Counted from the first letter of the stretch, positions 8,575 to 17,145 are shown. The stretch: 45,307 bases of DNA from an uncultured delta proteobacterium (GCA_903845045.1 CAIMWA010000375.1:1-45307), one strand, 5' to 3'. Program-made: numbers and translations. The notes: a model not told the origin generated them from the sequence alone.

Positions 8575-9255
8575 ATGCCCCGCCCCGCCGCGCCGCTCCG
8601 TCCCGTGCTCCGCGTGCTCCCCGCGCTCTTCGCGCTCGGGTGCCCCAGCGACCCGCGCCCCCGCGTCGACGCCGGGAGCGCCATGGACGCTCCGGTGTCC
8701 CGCGACGTCCCCGCGGCCGTCGGATCGACGCTCGGCACCAGCGACGGCACCGAGCAGCAGCCCCCGACCACCGGCCGCACGGCGATGCGCGCGTGGCTCG
8801 CCGCGGGCGCGTGGAAGCGCTGGCACTGCGAGACGACGCCGCACGCCACTTCGGGGCTGTCGCCGCACGGCCTCGACCGCATCTGCACCAACGACGTGCT
8901 CTTCAACGCCGGCGAGGACCCTCCGTGGCCCGTCGGCGCCGCGTCGGTGAAGGAGCTTCACGACCCGTCGTACCCCGAGATCATCGTGGGTTACGCCGCC
9001 AACGTGAAGGTGCGCGACGGCGCGGGCGGCGCGGGGTGGTACTGGTTCGAAGAGGTGTTCCCCGCGTACTCGCCGGGCGCGGCGGTGCTCCGCGACCCCG
9101 ACGGGACCATCGCCGACGGCTTCGGCGAGAGTGGAAACGCCGGCGGCGTGTGCGTCCCTTGCCACGGGCGCAGCACGCAGGACGGCACCTACGACGGCGG
9201 CATGCTGGGCTACGGCGAGTTCGTCTTCACGCGCATCGGCGTCACGGTGCGGTGA
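8575..9255 (+). CDS. Cytochrome P460-like mono-haem lipoprotein
   Basis: A 226-residue protein. The N-terminus MPRPAAPLRPVLRVLPALF leads to a lipobox (ALGC), followed by an Asp/Ala/Val/Pro-rich tether with VDAGSAMDAP. The globular part has ASVKELHDPSYPEIIVGYAA and GGAGWYWFEEVF, which resemble cytochrome P460 proteins, and a single haem site CVPCH in GGVCVPCHGRS near the C-terminus. P460 proteins bind a cross-linked haem and oxidise small nitrogen compounds; whether this protein does is open, since the cross-linking residue cannot be placed by eye. The ATG at 8575 is chosen because it starts the signal peptide; a frame extension to 8539 would spoil it. Confidence 0.75.
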   Translation: MPRPAAPLRPVLRVLPALFALGCPSDPRPRVDAGSAMDAPVSRDVPAAVGSTLGTSDGTEQQPPTTGRTAMRAWLAAGAWKRWHCETTPHATSGLSPHGLDRICTNDVLFNAGEDPPWPVGAASVKELHDPSYPEIIVGYAANVKVRDGAGGAGWYWFEEVFPAYSPGAAVLRDPDGTIADGFGESGNAGGVCVPCHGRSTQDGTYDGGMLGYGEFVFTRIGVTVR

Positions 9256-9281
9256 GGCCCCGCATCGGCGGCGTAGGAGAG

Positions 9282-9287
9282 TAGAGT
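9282..9287 (+). promoter_or_regulatory. TANNNT -10-like hexamer before the hybrid histidine kinase
   Basis: TAGAGT ends 17 nt before the ATG at 9305, in the 49-bp gap after the cytochrome gene. No ribosome site is recognisable in that gap. Confidence 0.35.
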
Positions 9288-9304
9288 CCCCGCCCGCGCG
9301 CCCG

Positions 9305-11416
9305 ATGCGTCTGCAGCGCTACTTCAACGTCGCCTTCGAAGACTCGCCGGCGGGCCTGCGCCGCATGGTGCTGCTTCTCTATGCCGCCGTGGTGCCGCCG
9401 TTCGTGCTGCTCCTCTGTCTCGTGTCGTCGCCGGGCTCCCGCGATGCGGCGACGCTCACCGTCTTCGCGCTCTGCGTCGCGGCCTACGTCTGGGTCTGGG
9501 CGCGTCGAACTCCCACACCGTCGACGTGGATCTTTCCCGCGGGCTTCGTGCCCGTGGCCTGCTGCGGCATCGCCTTCGCGGCGACCGGCGACGCGGCGTT
9601 CCTCGCGGTGAGCGGCGCCCCGGTGGCGTGGGCCGCGGTGCTCTTCGGTCCGCGCGTCGTCGTGTCGGCCTGGGGCACCGGGGTGCTGGCGTGCCTCGCC
9701 GTCACCGCGGAGACCCACGGCTGGGCGCATGGGGCGCTGAACGCGGGTCTCTACGCGGTGATCCAGGGGCTCGTCGGGGTCGTGGTGTACGGTAAATCGT
9801 GGCGCCGCGAGGCCGCGCACCTCCGCGTGCTGCAGCGCGACTTCAACGACATCCAGCTCGTGCTCCGCCTCGACGGGCGCCTCGTCGACGTGAACGACCG
9901 GGCGCTGCGCGAGTACGGCTACACCCGCGAGGAGTTCCTCCGGCTGGGCATCGGCGACCTGCGCCGCGACGACCCGGAGACGGCGCGGCTGCAGATGACG
10001 CGGCTGTCGGCGCACGGTGCCCTGGTCTTCGAGTCCATGCACTGCCGCAAGGACGGCACGCGCTTTCCCGTCGAGGTGAGCGCGCGGCTCTTCGTCGAGG
10101 ATGGCGCGCCCCTCTGCAACAGCCTCGTGCGCGACATCACGGCGCGCAAGGCCGCCGACGACGCGCTGCAGTCCACCAACGCCCGCCTCGCCGAAGAGCG
10201 CTCCCGGGCCGCCGAGCTGGCCGCGCGCGCCGACGCCGCGAACCGCGCGAAGAGCGAGTTCCTCGCCAACGTGAGCCACGAGCTGCGCACCCCGATGAAC
10301 GGGGTCATCGGCATGACGGGCCTGCTCCTCGACACGACCCTCGACGCGACGCAGCGGCACTGGGCCGAGGTCGCGCAGTCGAGCGGCGAGGCGCTGCTCA
10401 ACGTCATCGACGACCTCCTCGATTTCGCGAAGATCGAGGCCGGGCGCTTCGACCTCGAGCACATCGACGTCGACGTGCGGGCGGTGGTCGCCGGCGTCGA
10501 GGCACTGCTCGGTCCGCGGGCCGCGGAGAAGGGCTTGGACTTCGACGTCTGCACCGACGACGACGTGCCGGCCCAGCTCGTGGGCGACCCCGGCCGGCTG
10601 CGCCAGGTGCTCATCAACCTCGTGGGCAACGCGGTGAAGTTCACGTCCCGCGGCCGCGTCGCGGTGCGGGCCTCGGTCGTCTCGCGCGACGACGACGCCG
10701 TCACGCTGCGCTTCGACGTGCGCGACACCGGCATCGGCATCGCGGCGGAGCACCTTCCGCTGCTGTTCCAGAAGTTCAGTCAGGTAGATGCGTCGACGAC
10801 GCGGCCCTTCGGCGGCACCGGCCTCGGCCTCGCGATCTCGCGGCAGCTCGTGGACCTCATGCACGGCACCATCGACGTCATCAGCACCCCCGGCGAGGGC
10901 TCGCGGTTCTGGTTCACCGCGCGCCTCTCGCTGCGTCCGAGCGCCGCCCCACCGGCGCATGTCGAGACCGCGGAGGCGCCGCTGCCACCGGAGCTCGTCG
11001 GCCGCCGCGCGCGGGTGCTCGTGGCCGAGGACAACCCCGTGAACCTCGAGCTCGCGCTGAGCCTGCTGCGCCGCCTCGGCATGACGGCGGACGCGGTGAC
11101 CGACGGCGAGGCCGCGGTGCGCGCGGTGGCCGCCGAGCCTTGGGACCTGTTGCTCATGGACGTGCAGATGCCCGGCATGGACGGCCTCGAGGCGACGCGG
11201 CGCATTCGCGCGTCGGGCGCGCGCGGCGCGGAGATCGTCATCGTGGCGATGACGGCGCACGCGATGGCGGGCGACCGCGAGCGCTGCCTCGCGGCGGGCA
11301 TGAACGACCACCTGCCGAAGCCCGTCTCGACGCGCGCGTTGGCCGGGGCGCTGCTGCGGTGGCTGCCGCCCGACCCTGCGGGGGCCCGTGCTAGCGTGCC
11401 CGCGGAGACCCCATGA
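9305..11416 (+). CDS. Membrane-bound hybrid histidine kinase (PAS-HisKA-HATPase-REC)
   Basis: A 703-residue protein. Residues about 20-165 hold several membrane segments (LLLYAAVVPPFVLLLCLVSS is the first). A PAS domain follows at about 180-295 (QLVLRLDGRLVDVNDRAL; DITARKAADD closes it). The HisKA box FLANVSHELRTPMNG has the phospho-acceptor His at residue 325. The ATPase has N-box NLVGNAVKF, DTGIGI and GGTGLGLAI. A receiver domain at the C-terminus has AEDN, phospho-acceptor Asp 619 in LLMDVQMPGMDG, and Lys in LPKPVS. All catalytic residues are present. The stimulus is unknown. Its stop overlaps the start of the next gene as ATGA, so the two are co-translated. The frame opens upstream inside the cytochrome gene; 9305 is the start that gives a normal membrane N-terminus. 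Confidence 0.92.
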   Translation: MRLQRYFNVAFEDSPAGLRRMVLLLYAAVVPPFVLLLCLVSSPGSRDAATLTVFALCVAAYVWVWARRTPTPSTWIFPAGFVPVACCGIAFAATGDAAFLAVSGAPVAWAAVLFGPRVVVSAWGTGVLACLAVTAETHGWAHGALNAGLYAVIQGLVGVVVYGKSWRREAAHLRVLQRDFNDIQLVLRLDGRLVDVNDRALREYGYTREEFLRLGIGDLRRDDPETARLQMTRLSAHGALVFESMHCRKDGTRFPVEVSARLFVEDGAPLCNSLVRDITARKAADDALQSTNARLAEERSRAAELAARADAANRAKSEFLANVSHELRTPMNGVIGMTGLLLDTTLDATQRHWAEVAQSSGEALLNVIDDLLDFAKIEAGRFDLEHIDVDVRAVVAGVEALLGPRAAEKGLDFDVCTDDDVPAQLVGDPGRLRQVLINLVGNAVKFTSRGRVAVRASVVSRDDDAVTLRFDVRDTGIGIAAEHLPLLFQKFSQVDASTTRPFGGTGLGLAISRQLVDLMHGTIDVISTPGEGSRFWFTARLSLRPSAAPPAHVETAEAPLPPELVGRRARVLVAEDNPVNLELALSLLRRLGMTADAVTDGEAAVRAVAAEPWDLLLMDVQMPGMDGLEATRRIRASGARGAEIVIVAMTAHAMAGDRERCLAAGMNDHLPKPVSTRALAGALLRWLPPDPAGARASVPAETP
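11392..11397 (+). promoter_or_regulatory. TANNNT -10-like hexamer inside the end of the histidine kinase gene
   Basis: TAGCGT, preceded by GTGC, lies 15 nt before the ATG at 11413 and within the last codons of the kinase gene. It could give the metallo-hydrolase-like gene its own start point besides coupling. Confidence 0.3.
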
Positions 11417-12123
11417 CCACCTTCCCCGCAGCGCAGGACCACGGCGCCCTCGAGCCTTTGTTTCCCGACGTCTGGCGTGTCCGCGGATCGTTCCGCGTGG
11501 GCCCCGGGATGTCGATCCCGCGCAACATGATCGTGCTGCGCGAGGGCCGCGCGCTCACCGTCGTCAACGCCGTGCGCCTCTCGGCCGCGGGCGAGGCCGC
11601 GCTCGCGGAGCTCGGCGAGGTCAAGCACCTCGTGAAGCTCGGGCACTTTCACGGCCTCGACGACCCGTACTATCGAGACCGTTTTCGGCCGACGTTCTGG
11701 GCTCCGAAGCCTGCGGACGCCGACACCCGCGAGCTCGCGAGCGACGGCGCCTCGCCCCTCGAGCGCGCGCGGCCGTTCCGCTTCGAGGGCACCGCCGGAC
11801 GCGAGGGGGCGCTGCTCGTGGCGCAGGATGCCGGCAACCTGCTGGTCACCTGCGACAGCGTGCAGAACTGGGAGAGCGCGGCGGGGAGCTCGTTCCTGGG
11901 CGGCATCGTCGTGCGGCTCATGGGCTTCATCGAGCCCGCGAAGATCGGTCCCATCTGGGTGAAGAAGCTCACCGACGAGGACCCGTCGAAGGTGCGTCCG
12001 GACTTCGAGCGGCTGCTCGGACTCGACTTCACGCACCTCGTCGGCGGCCACGGCGAGCTGCTCCGCGACGGAGCCAAGGCGGCGGTGAAGGCCTCCTGCG
12101 CGCGCACCCTCGGCATGCACTGA
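11413..12123 (+). CDS. Metallo-beta-lactamase-fold-like protein (DUF4336-like)
   Basis: A 236-residue protein without signal peptide. The stretch SIPRNMIVLREGRALTVVNA followed by a helix (AAGEAALAELGEVKHLV) and LGHFHGLDDPYYRDRF resembles MBL-fold proteins of the DUF4336 group, where an HxHxxD motif is replaced by a reduced metal site such as HFHGLDD here. A second conserved-looking His pair lies in THLVGGHGELL near the C-terminus. The reaction is unknown. It overlaps the histidine kinase stop by 4 bp (ATGA) and ends 12 bp before the kinase-ATPase gene, so the three probably form one transcription unit. Confidence 0.68.
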   Translation: MTTFPAAQDHGALEPLFPDVWRVRGSFRVGPGMSIPRNMIVLREGRALTVVNAVRLSAAGEAALAELGEVKHLVKLGHFHGLDDPYYRDRFRPTFWAPKPADADTRELASDGASPLERARPFRFEGTAGREGALLVAQDAGNLLVTCDSVQNWESAAGSSFLGGIVVRLMGFIEPAKIGPIWVKKLTDEDPSKVRPDFERLLGLDFTHLVGGHGELLRDGAKAAVKASCARTLGMH

Positions 12124-12129
12124 TACGCT
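12124..12129 (+). promoter_or_regulatory. TANNNT -10-like hexamer directly before the kinase-ATPase start
   Basis: TACGCT ends only 6 nt before the ATG at 12136. If functional, the mRNA would be leaderless. No SD is present in the 12-bp gap. Confidence 0.35.
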
Positions 12130-12135
12130 GGGCTG

Positions 12136-15100
12136 ATGCTGCAGCCCGGCACGGTGCTCGGTGACCGCTTCGCCGTCGAGGTCCTGCTGGGCCACGGCGC
12201 GATGGGGCACGTGTACCGCGCGCTCGATGGACGCAGCGGCGCGCGCGTCGCCCTCAAGGTGATGTCGTCGGAGGACCCTGCGGAGTCGCAGTCGGCGCGC
12301 TTCGCCGCGGAGATCGAGGCCCTCGCGCAGCTCGCGCACCCGGCCATCGTCGCCTACGTGGCGCACGGCGCCGACGACGCCGGCACCCCGTGGCTCGCCA
12401 TGGAGCTCCTCGACGGCGAGACCCTCGAGGCCCGCCTCGCGCGGGGCCCGTTGAGCGTCGGCGAGACCATGACCCTCGCCGAGCGTGTGGCCGGCGCGCT
12501 CGAGGCCGCGCACCGGCGCGGGGTGGTGCACCGCGACCTCAAGCCCGGAAATCTCTTTCTCCGCGGCGGCGCCGTGGAGGGCGCGACGGTGCTCGACTTC
12601 GGCATCGCGCGGCACGGCGTGCGGGCCCTCACGCGCACCGGCGTCGTCGTGGGAACCCCCGAGTACATGGCCCCGGAGCAGGCCCGCGGCGACCGCGGCG
12701 TCGGTCCGTCGGCGGACGTCTTCGCCCTCGGCTGCGTGCTCTGGGAGTGCCTCACGGGCGCGCCGGCGTTCGGGTCCGGCACCGTCGTCGCGGTGCTCTC
12801 GCGCATCCTCTTCGAGCACCCGACGCCGCTCGCGCGCATGCGCCCCGGCGTGCCCGCCGACCTCGCGGACCTCATCGCGCGCATGCTCTCCAAGTCCGCC
12901 GCGGACCGCCCGCGGGACGGCGCCGCGGTGCGTGCGGCCCTCGCCGCGCTGGGCCCCGCCGAGTCCCACGCCGGCGCCGACGATGGACCGCCGCGACCGA
13001 GCTTCGGCGACGGCGAGCTCGAGCGCGTGAGCGTGCTCGTGGCCTCGGCGCCATCCAGCGCCGACGACGCCACCGCCACCGTCGCCGTCACCGACGGCCT
13101 GGGCCTCGTGCGCTTCGAGGAGATCGCGCGGGCGCTGCGGGCGCGCGGGTCCGACGTCGAGGTGCAGCGCCTCGCCGACGGGTTCGTGGTGGCGACGGTG
13201 GGCGGACTCGGTGCCTCTGCCGTGGACCAGGCCATGGAGGCCGCCGCGTGCGCCCGCATCGTGCGTGAACGCTGGCCCGAGGCCGCCGTGGCCGTGGCGA
13301 CGGCGACGCGCATCGCCGGGTCCCGCGCGCCCCTCGGCGACACCCTCGAGCGCGCGGTGGCGCTGCTCCCCAACGCTGCCGGCGGTGTCGTGCTCGACGC
13401 CGTGACGGCCGGGCTCCTCGGCGGCCGCGTGCGCACCGTCGAGGTGCGGGCCGGCGTGCGCTCCCTCGCCGACGACACGCCCTCCGTCGACGAGACGCGC
13501 ACCGTGCTGGGCCGCGCCACGCCCTTCGTGGGACGCGAGCAGGAGGTCTCCACGCTGGACCTCGCCCTCACCGCGGCGTTCGAGGAGCGCAGCCCCCGCG
13601 CGGTGCTCGTCACCGGCGCTCCGGGCCTCGGGAAATCGCGCCTTCGCCACGAGCTCCGCAAGCGCTGCGCCGCACGAACGCGCGAGGACGGCGCCGCCCT
13701 CCCATGCCTCGAGGGACGCGGCGAGCCGCTGCGCGCAGGGTCCCCGTATGCGGTGCTCGCGCAGGCGGTGCGAGCGCTCGCCGGCGCGTCCCCCGGCGAG
13801 GGACCCGACGCGGTGCGCGCGAGGCTCCGGACGTGTGTCGCGGCCTACGTACCGACGGTCGACGCGAAGGAGGTCACCGAGGGCCTGGGCGTGCTCTGCG
13901 GCCTCCCCGCCGAGGACGACGAGAGCGTGCGCCTGCGCGCCGCGCGGCAGGACCCGCGGCTCATGCAGGCCCGCGTGGGCGAGGCCTTCCTTGCGATGCT
14001 CCGCGCCGTGGCCGACGGCGGCGGCGTGCTCGTCGTCGTCGAGGATGCGCACTGGGCCGATCGCCCCTCCCTCGACCTTCTCGACCTCGCGCTTCGCACC
14101 CTCGACGACTGCCCGCTCTGCGTCGTGGCCTTCGCGCGCCCCGAGCTCCGCGAGGCGCTCCCGGACCTCTGGAAGGGACGCGTCCTCGAGCTGCCGCTGG
14201 GCCCGCTGGGACGGCGTGCCTGCGAGCGCTTCGCGGCCCGCGTCGCCGGCGACCGCCTCGCGCCCGACGCCATCGCCCGCGCCGTCGCGCAGTGCGCCGG
14301 CAACGCCCTCTTCCTCGAGGAACTCCTTCGCTTCTCGTGCGAGGGCGGCGACGGCGAGGCCCCGGACACGGTGCTCGCGATCCTTCAGGGGCGCGTGGCG
14401 CAGCTCGAGAGCGGCGAGCGGCGCGTGCTCCGCGCGGCGAGCGTCTTCGGCGAGCGCTTCGAGGCCGGCGGGGTCTGCGCGGTGCTCGGCACGGTACCGG
14501 TCGGCGAGGTGCAGGGCTGGCTCGCGACGCTCACCGCGAAGGAGCTCCTCACCGATGGCGGAGACGGCGCGCACCGCTTCCGCCACGCCCTCATGCGCGA
14601 GGCCGCGTACGGGCTGCTCCCCGACGACGACCGCCGCGCGGGGCACCGCCTCGCCGCCGAGTGGCTCGCGGACCGCGACGACGACCCGGCCCCGGTGGCC
14701 GAGCACCTCGCCCTCGCCGGCGACCACGCCGAGGCCCTCAAGTGGTTCCTCGCGGCGGCGGAGCGGGCCTTCGAGCGCGACGACCACGCGGGCACCGAGC
14801 GCATGGTCGAGCGCGCCCGAAGCTGCGGCGGAACGGGTCCCTACGCGGGAGCGCTCGAGAGCGTGGCCGCCGTCACGGCGCTCATGGCCTGGCGCTGGGA
14901 CGCCGCCCGCACGAGCGCCGTCGCCGCCCTCGCCCTCTGCGTTCCGGGCAGCGTGTGGTGGAACCGCGCGATGCGCGTGACGACCACCGTCGCGGCCTAC
15001 GGCAACGACCTCGATGCCCTCTCCGCCGGCGTCGACCTGCTCCTCGCGACCGCTCCGCTCCCCGGCGCCGAGCTCGCGTGCGGCGACGCGCTCCTCTACG

Positions 15101-15981
15101 CCGCGAGCGCCGCGGTGCAGGTCGGCCTCACGCGCTTCGGCCGAGACCTCACCGACCGCGCCGACGCCGTGCTGCGGCCGTACTATCCGCGGTACCCCGG
15201 CGTGCGCGCCTGGGCCAACGTGATCCGCTGCACGATCCTGCGGCACACCACCGACGACCTCGGGGCGCAGCGCGCGCTCCTCCGCGAGACGCTGCGCTGC
15301 TACGGCGAGGCCGGCGCCACCGCGATGATGACCGTGCTCGCGCGCGACGTGCTCGGCGAGGTGCTCGCCCGCGCCGGAGCCTTCGCCGAGGCCGAGGCCA
15401 CGCTGCGCGGCGCGCACGCCGAGGCCCTGGGACTGCACATCGGGTACCTCGCCTCGCACGCGACGCTGGCCCTCGCCAACGTCCTCGCGGCGTTCGGTGA
15501 CGAGGCCCGCGCCGGCGAGGCCGCGGCGCTCGCGCAGGGGCTCCTCGACACGCCGCGCATCAGCGCGGGCTACCAGGCCATGGCCCGCGACGTCCTCGCC
15601 ACCGTGGCCCTCGTGCGGGGTGACGCGGCCGCGGCCGAGCGCGAGGCCTCCCTCGCCATCGCGGGATCGGCGCACACCCCCGTGCGTCGCTGGCTCATGG
15701 TCGCGCACCGCGCCGAAGCCTTGCTGCTCCTCGAACGCACCGCCGAGGCCCACGCCGCCGCCACCGTGGCGCTCGTTGAACTCGACGATGCCGGGTTCGG
15801 TGGCTACGCCGAGCGCGCCCTCGTGGCGGCCGCTGCGAAGGCCGCGCGCGCCGCCGAGGACCGCACCACCGCCGACGCCCTCGACGCCCGCCTCGCCCGC
15901 TGGGACGCCGCGCAGCGGGCCTTTCTCGACGCGCGCCCCGACGACGTCCTCGCCGAGACCGAGCGACCGCCCGCGGTGTGA
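12136..15981 (+). CDS. Ser/Thr kinase fused to cyclase-like remnant, AAA ATPase and TPR-like region
   Basis: A 1281-residue cytoplasmic protein. Residues 1-275 are a complete kinase domain: GHGAMGHVYRA, VALKVM, HRDLKPGN near 132, DFGIARHG near 154, GTPEYMAPEQ. Residues about 290-450 resemble a class III nucleotide cyclase homology domain (RLADGFVVATVGG; ATATRIAGSRAPLGDTLERA) without clear metal-binding Asp residues, so probably inactive. FVGREQEVSTLDLAL near 464 opens an AAA/STAND-type ATPase with Walker A GAPGLGKSR near 494 and Walker B VLVVVEDAHWADR near 631. The last 450 residues are Ala/Leu-rich helical repeats of TPR character. Such proteins are large signalling switches; partners are not visible. 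A second protein of the same architecture starts at 42285. The stop codon lies inside the left direct repeat of the island. Confidence 0.9.
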   Translation: MLQPGTVLGDRFAVEVLLGHGAMGHVYRALDGRSGARVALKVMSSEDPAESQSARFAAEIEALAQLAHPAIVAYVAHGADDAGTPWLAMELLDGETLEARLARGPLSVGETMTLAERVAGALEAAHRRGVVHRDLKPGNLFLRGGAVEGATVLDFGIARHGVRALTRTGVVVGTPEYMAPEQARGDRGVGPSADVFALGCVLWECLTGAPAFGSGTVVAVLSRILFEHPTPLARMRPGVPADLADLIARMLSKSAADRPRDGAAVRAALAALGPAESHAGADDGPPRPSFGDGELERVSVLVASAPSSADDATATVAVTDGLGLVRFEEIARALRARGSDVEVQRLADGFVVATVGGLGASAVDQAMEAAACARIVRERWPEAAVAVATATRIAGSRAPLGDTLERAVALLPNAAGGVVLDAVTAGLLGGRVRTVEVRAGVRSLADDTPSVDETRTVLGRATPFVGREQEVSTLDLALTAAFEERSPRAVLVTGAPGLGKSRLRHELRKRCAARTREDGAALPCLEGRGEPLRAGSPYAVLAQAVRALAGASPGEGPDAVRARLRTCVAAYVPTVDAKEVTEGLGVLCGLPAEDDESVRLRAARQDPRLMQARVGEAFLAMLRAVADGGGVLVVVEDAHWADRPSLDLLDLALRTLDDCPLCVVAFARPELREALPDLWKGRVLELPLGPLGRRACERFAARVAGDRLAPDAIARAVAQCAGNALFLEELLRFSCEGGDGEAPDTVLAILQGRVAQLESGERRVLRAASVFGERFEAGGVCAVLGTVPVGEVQGWLATLTAKELLTDGGDGAHRFRHALMREAAYGLLPDDDRRAGHRLAAEWLADRDDDPAPVAEHLALAGDHAEALKWFLAAAERAFERDDHAGTERMVERARSCGGTGPYAGALESVAAVTALMAWRWDAARTSAVAALALCVPGSVWWNRAMRVTTTVAAYGNDLDALSAGVDLLLATAPLPGAELACGDALLYAASAAVQVGLTRFGRDLTDRADAVLRPYYPRYPGVRAWANVIRCTILRHTTDDLGAQRALLRETLRCYGEAGATAMMTVLARDVLGEVLARAGAFAEAEATLRGAHAEALGLHIGYLASHATLALANVLAAFGDEARAGEAAALAQGLLDTPRISAGYQAMARDVLATVALVRGDAAAAEREASLAIAGSAHTPVRRWLMVAHRAEALLLLERTAEAHAAATVALVELDDAGFGGYAERALVAAAAKAARAAEDRTTADALDARLARWDAAQRAFLDARPDDVLAETERPPAV

Positions 15982-16022
15982 GGGTCGCCGCGCAGCGCCT
16001 CGGTGAGCGCCGGGTCAACGCG
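15969..16022 (+). repeat. Left 54-bp direct repeat of the island (DR-L)
   Basis: Aligned without gaps to 18524-18577 (offset 2555), 50 of 54 bases match; 15983-16013 (31 bp) is identical. It contains the TGA stop of the kinase-ATPase (15979-15981) and a TCA at 16015-16017 that corresponds to the stop of the convergent lactamase gene in the right copy. It also holds a bulged hairpin at 15995-16010 (GCGCCTCGGTGAGCGC). Confidence 0.85.
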
Positions 16023-16119
16023 GGCGGCGACGGTGGTCAACAGGTGCACAGCGCACGAATTCGCTCGAATTCGAGCCATTTGTGAGCGCAAGTTGCCTTT
16101 TTACCTTCGTCCCCGTCGG
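16022..16119 (+). repeat. 98-bp structured repeat, copy A
   Basis: It starts GGGCGGCGACGG and ends CGTCCCCGTCGG. By hand alignment it matches copy C at 83 of 98 positions with no gaps. It can fold as an imperfect hairpin: outer arms 16026-16036 and 16104-16114, inner stem 16051-16060 with 16078-16087, apical palindrome CTCGAATTCGAG. This is the most diverged copy in the outer stem (a C-C and a T-T mismatch). It lies 66 bp before the small AbiE-partner gene. Confidence 0.85.
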
Positions 16120-16172
16120 CCACGCACCGACGGGCCCGACGGCCCATCGCCGTGCGTCGCAGTCGCGGGTGC

Positions 16173-16178
16173 TAGACT
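16173..16178 (+). promoter_or_regulatory. Extended -10 element of the AbiE-like pair
   Basis: TGC-TAGACT (TG at 16170-16171, hexamer 16173-16178) ends 7 nt before the ATG at 16186. There is no -35 box at the usual distance and no SD, which fits an extended -10 promoter giving a leaderless or nearly leaderless transcript. Confidence 0.42.
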
Positions 16179-16185
16179 CCGGTTC

Positions 16186-16488
16186 ATGCTCCCTCCGACG
16201 AGCGATCGCCTGCGCGACCCGGCGACGGTGCCGTACTTCCTCTGGGACACGGGCATGACCGTCGGCGAGGCGCGCGCGGTGCTGGCGTCGTCGGACGCGG
16301 CGGCCCGCGACGAGGTGCTCGTGCGGGTTCTGCGCGAAGCCAACTCCCGCGACGCCTGGCTCTTCGTCGACTGGACCATGATCGACGAGGCGTGGGAGCG
16401 CATTGTCCCGCGATTGGGTCGCGCGCGGCCGGTCTGGACGCTTCTCCGCGACGCCCGCGCTCGCCATGACGTCGCCCGCGCTGGATGA
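16186..16488 (+). CDS. Small partner protein of AbiEii-type nucleotidyltransferase
   Basis: A 100-residue protein. The N-terminal part has VPYFLWDTGMTVGEARAVL, then two helices with RDAWLFVDWTMIDEAWERIV. Short proteins with a [PF]FLWD...T..E start and a DVW/DAW motif are often encoded just upstream of AbiEii-family nucleotidyltransferases, so the association is known by pattern, but the role (antitoxin, adaptor or substrate) is inferred. It lacks the winged-helix domain of the classical AbiEi antitoxin. It overlaps the next gene by 23 bp in another frame, so the two are coupled. The ATG at 16186 is chosen over an upstream frame that would cross repeat A. Confidence 0.68.
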   Translation: MLPPTSDRLRDPATVPYFLWDTGMTVGEARAVLASSDAAARDEVLVRVLREANSRDAWLFVDWTMIDEAWERIVPRLGRARPVWTLLRDARARHDVARAG

Positions 16489-17113
16489 ATTCCAGGAGCG
16501 CGTGGTGCTCGCGGCACAGTCCGCGTCGCCGACAGTTCGCCTGGTGGGAGGGGCGGGGCTCGCGCTGCTGCTCGGGCATCGGGTCTCCGAGGACCTCGAC
16601 CTCTTCTGCGCCCCGCGGGAGGACGTCGGCGGCGTGGTGCGTGCGGTCATCGCGAGCGCCGAAGCGGGCGGCGCCGTCGTCACGCCGGTTCGAACGGGTC
16701 CCGGCTTCCAGCGGCTGGAGCTCGTCGGCGTTCATGGGACGGTGCGAGTGGACATCGCCGCCGACACCGCGGAACGCCTGGAGCCGGCTCCTGTGCTCGT
16801 GGGCTCGGTGCGCGCCGAGACGCTTCGGGATCAGCGCGCCAACAAGCTGATCGCGCTGCTCGGACGCTCGGAGCTTCGCGACCTCGTCGACCTCTTCTTC
16901 ATCGAGAACGCCGGTTATCCCGCCGTGGCAGGGTTCGTCGACGCCGTCGCGAAGGACGGCGGCATGGATCCAGCGTGGTTCGCGTGGGCGCTCGGGCAGA
17001 TCGCGATCCGTCCTCTCCCGGGGCTCGTCGCGGCGCTCGACCTCGGCGCGCTGGAGCGTTTTCGCGATCGCCTTCAGCGAGACGTACTGACGCTCGCGGC
17101 TCCGCAGAGGTGA
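16466..17113 (+). CDS. AbiEii/AbiGii-type nucleotidyltransferase (type IV toxin-like)
   Basis: A 215-residue protein. VGGAGLALLLGHRVSEDLDLF near residues 27-47 is the core of the polymerase-beta-like nucleotidyltransferase fold of the AbiEii family: a GG followed by the metal-binding DxD (DLD). Downstream, GTVRVDIAAD supplies a likely third acidic residue, and RDQRANKLIALLGRSELRDLVDLFFI is the conserved helical motif of the family (K and the RDLVDL acid-rich stretch). AbiEii toxins act in abortive infection and type IV toxin-antitoxin systems. The ATG at 16466 lies inside the partner gene. The original operon partner with a winged helix is missing, so activity as a toxin is not assured. The gene ends 32 bp before repeat B. 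Confidence 0.8.
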   Translation: MTSPALDEFQERVVLAAQSASPTVRLVGGAGLALLLGHRVSEDLDLFCAPREDVGGVVRAVIASAEAGGAVVTPVRTGPGFQRLELVGVHGTVRVDIAADTAERLEPAPVLVGSVRAETLRDQRANKLIALLGRSELRDLVDLFFIENAGYPAVAGFVDAVAKDGGMDPAWFAWALGQIAIRPLPGLVAALDLGALERFRDRLQRDVLTLAAPQR

Positions 17114-17145
17114 CGGCGGTGCGCGAGGTCTGTCTCGTTAGAACC

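Noticed and set aside
10780..15753. A 1657-codon open frame on the minus strand, antisense to the histidine kinase, metallo-hydrolase-like and kinase-ATPase genes
   Set aside because: It has no domain, no plausible start and a monotonous His/Arg/Gly/Glu composition. Long antisense frames arise because G+C-rich third positions remove stop codons on the other strand.
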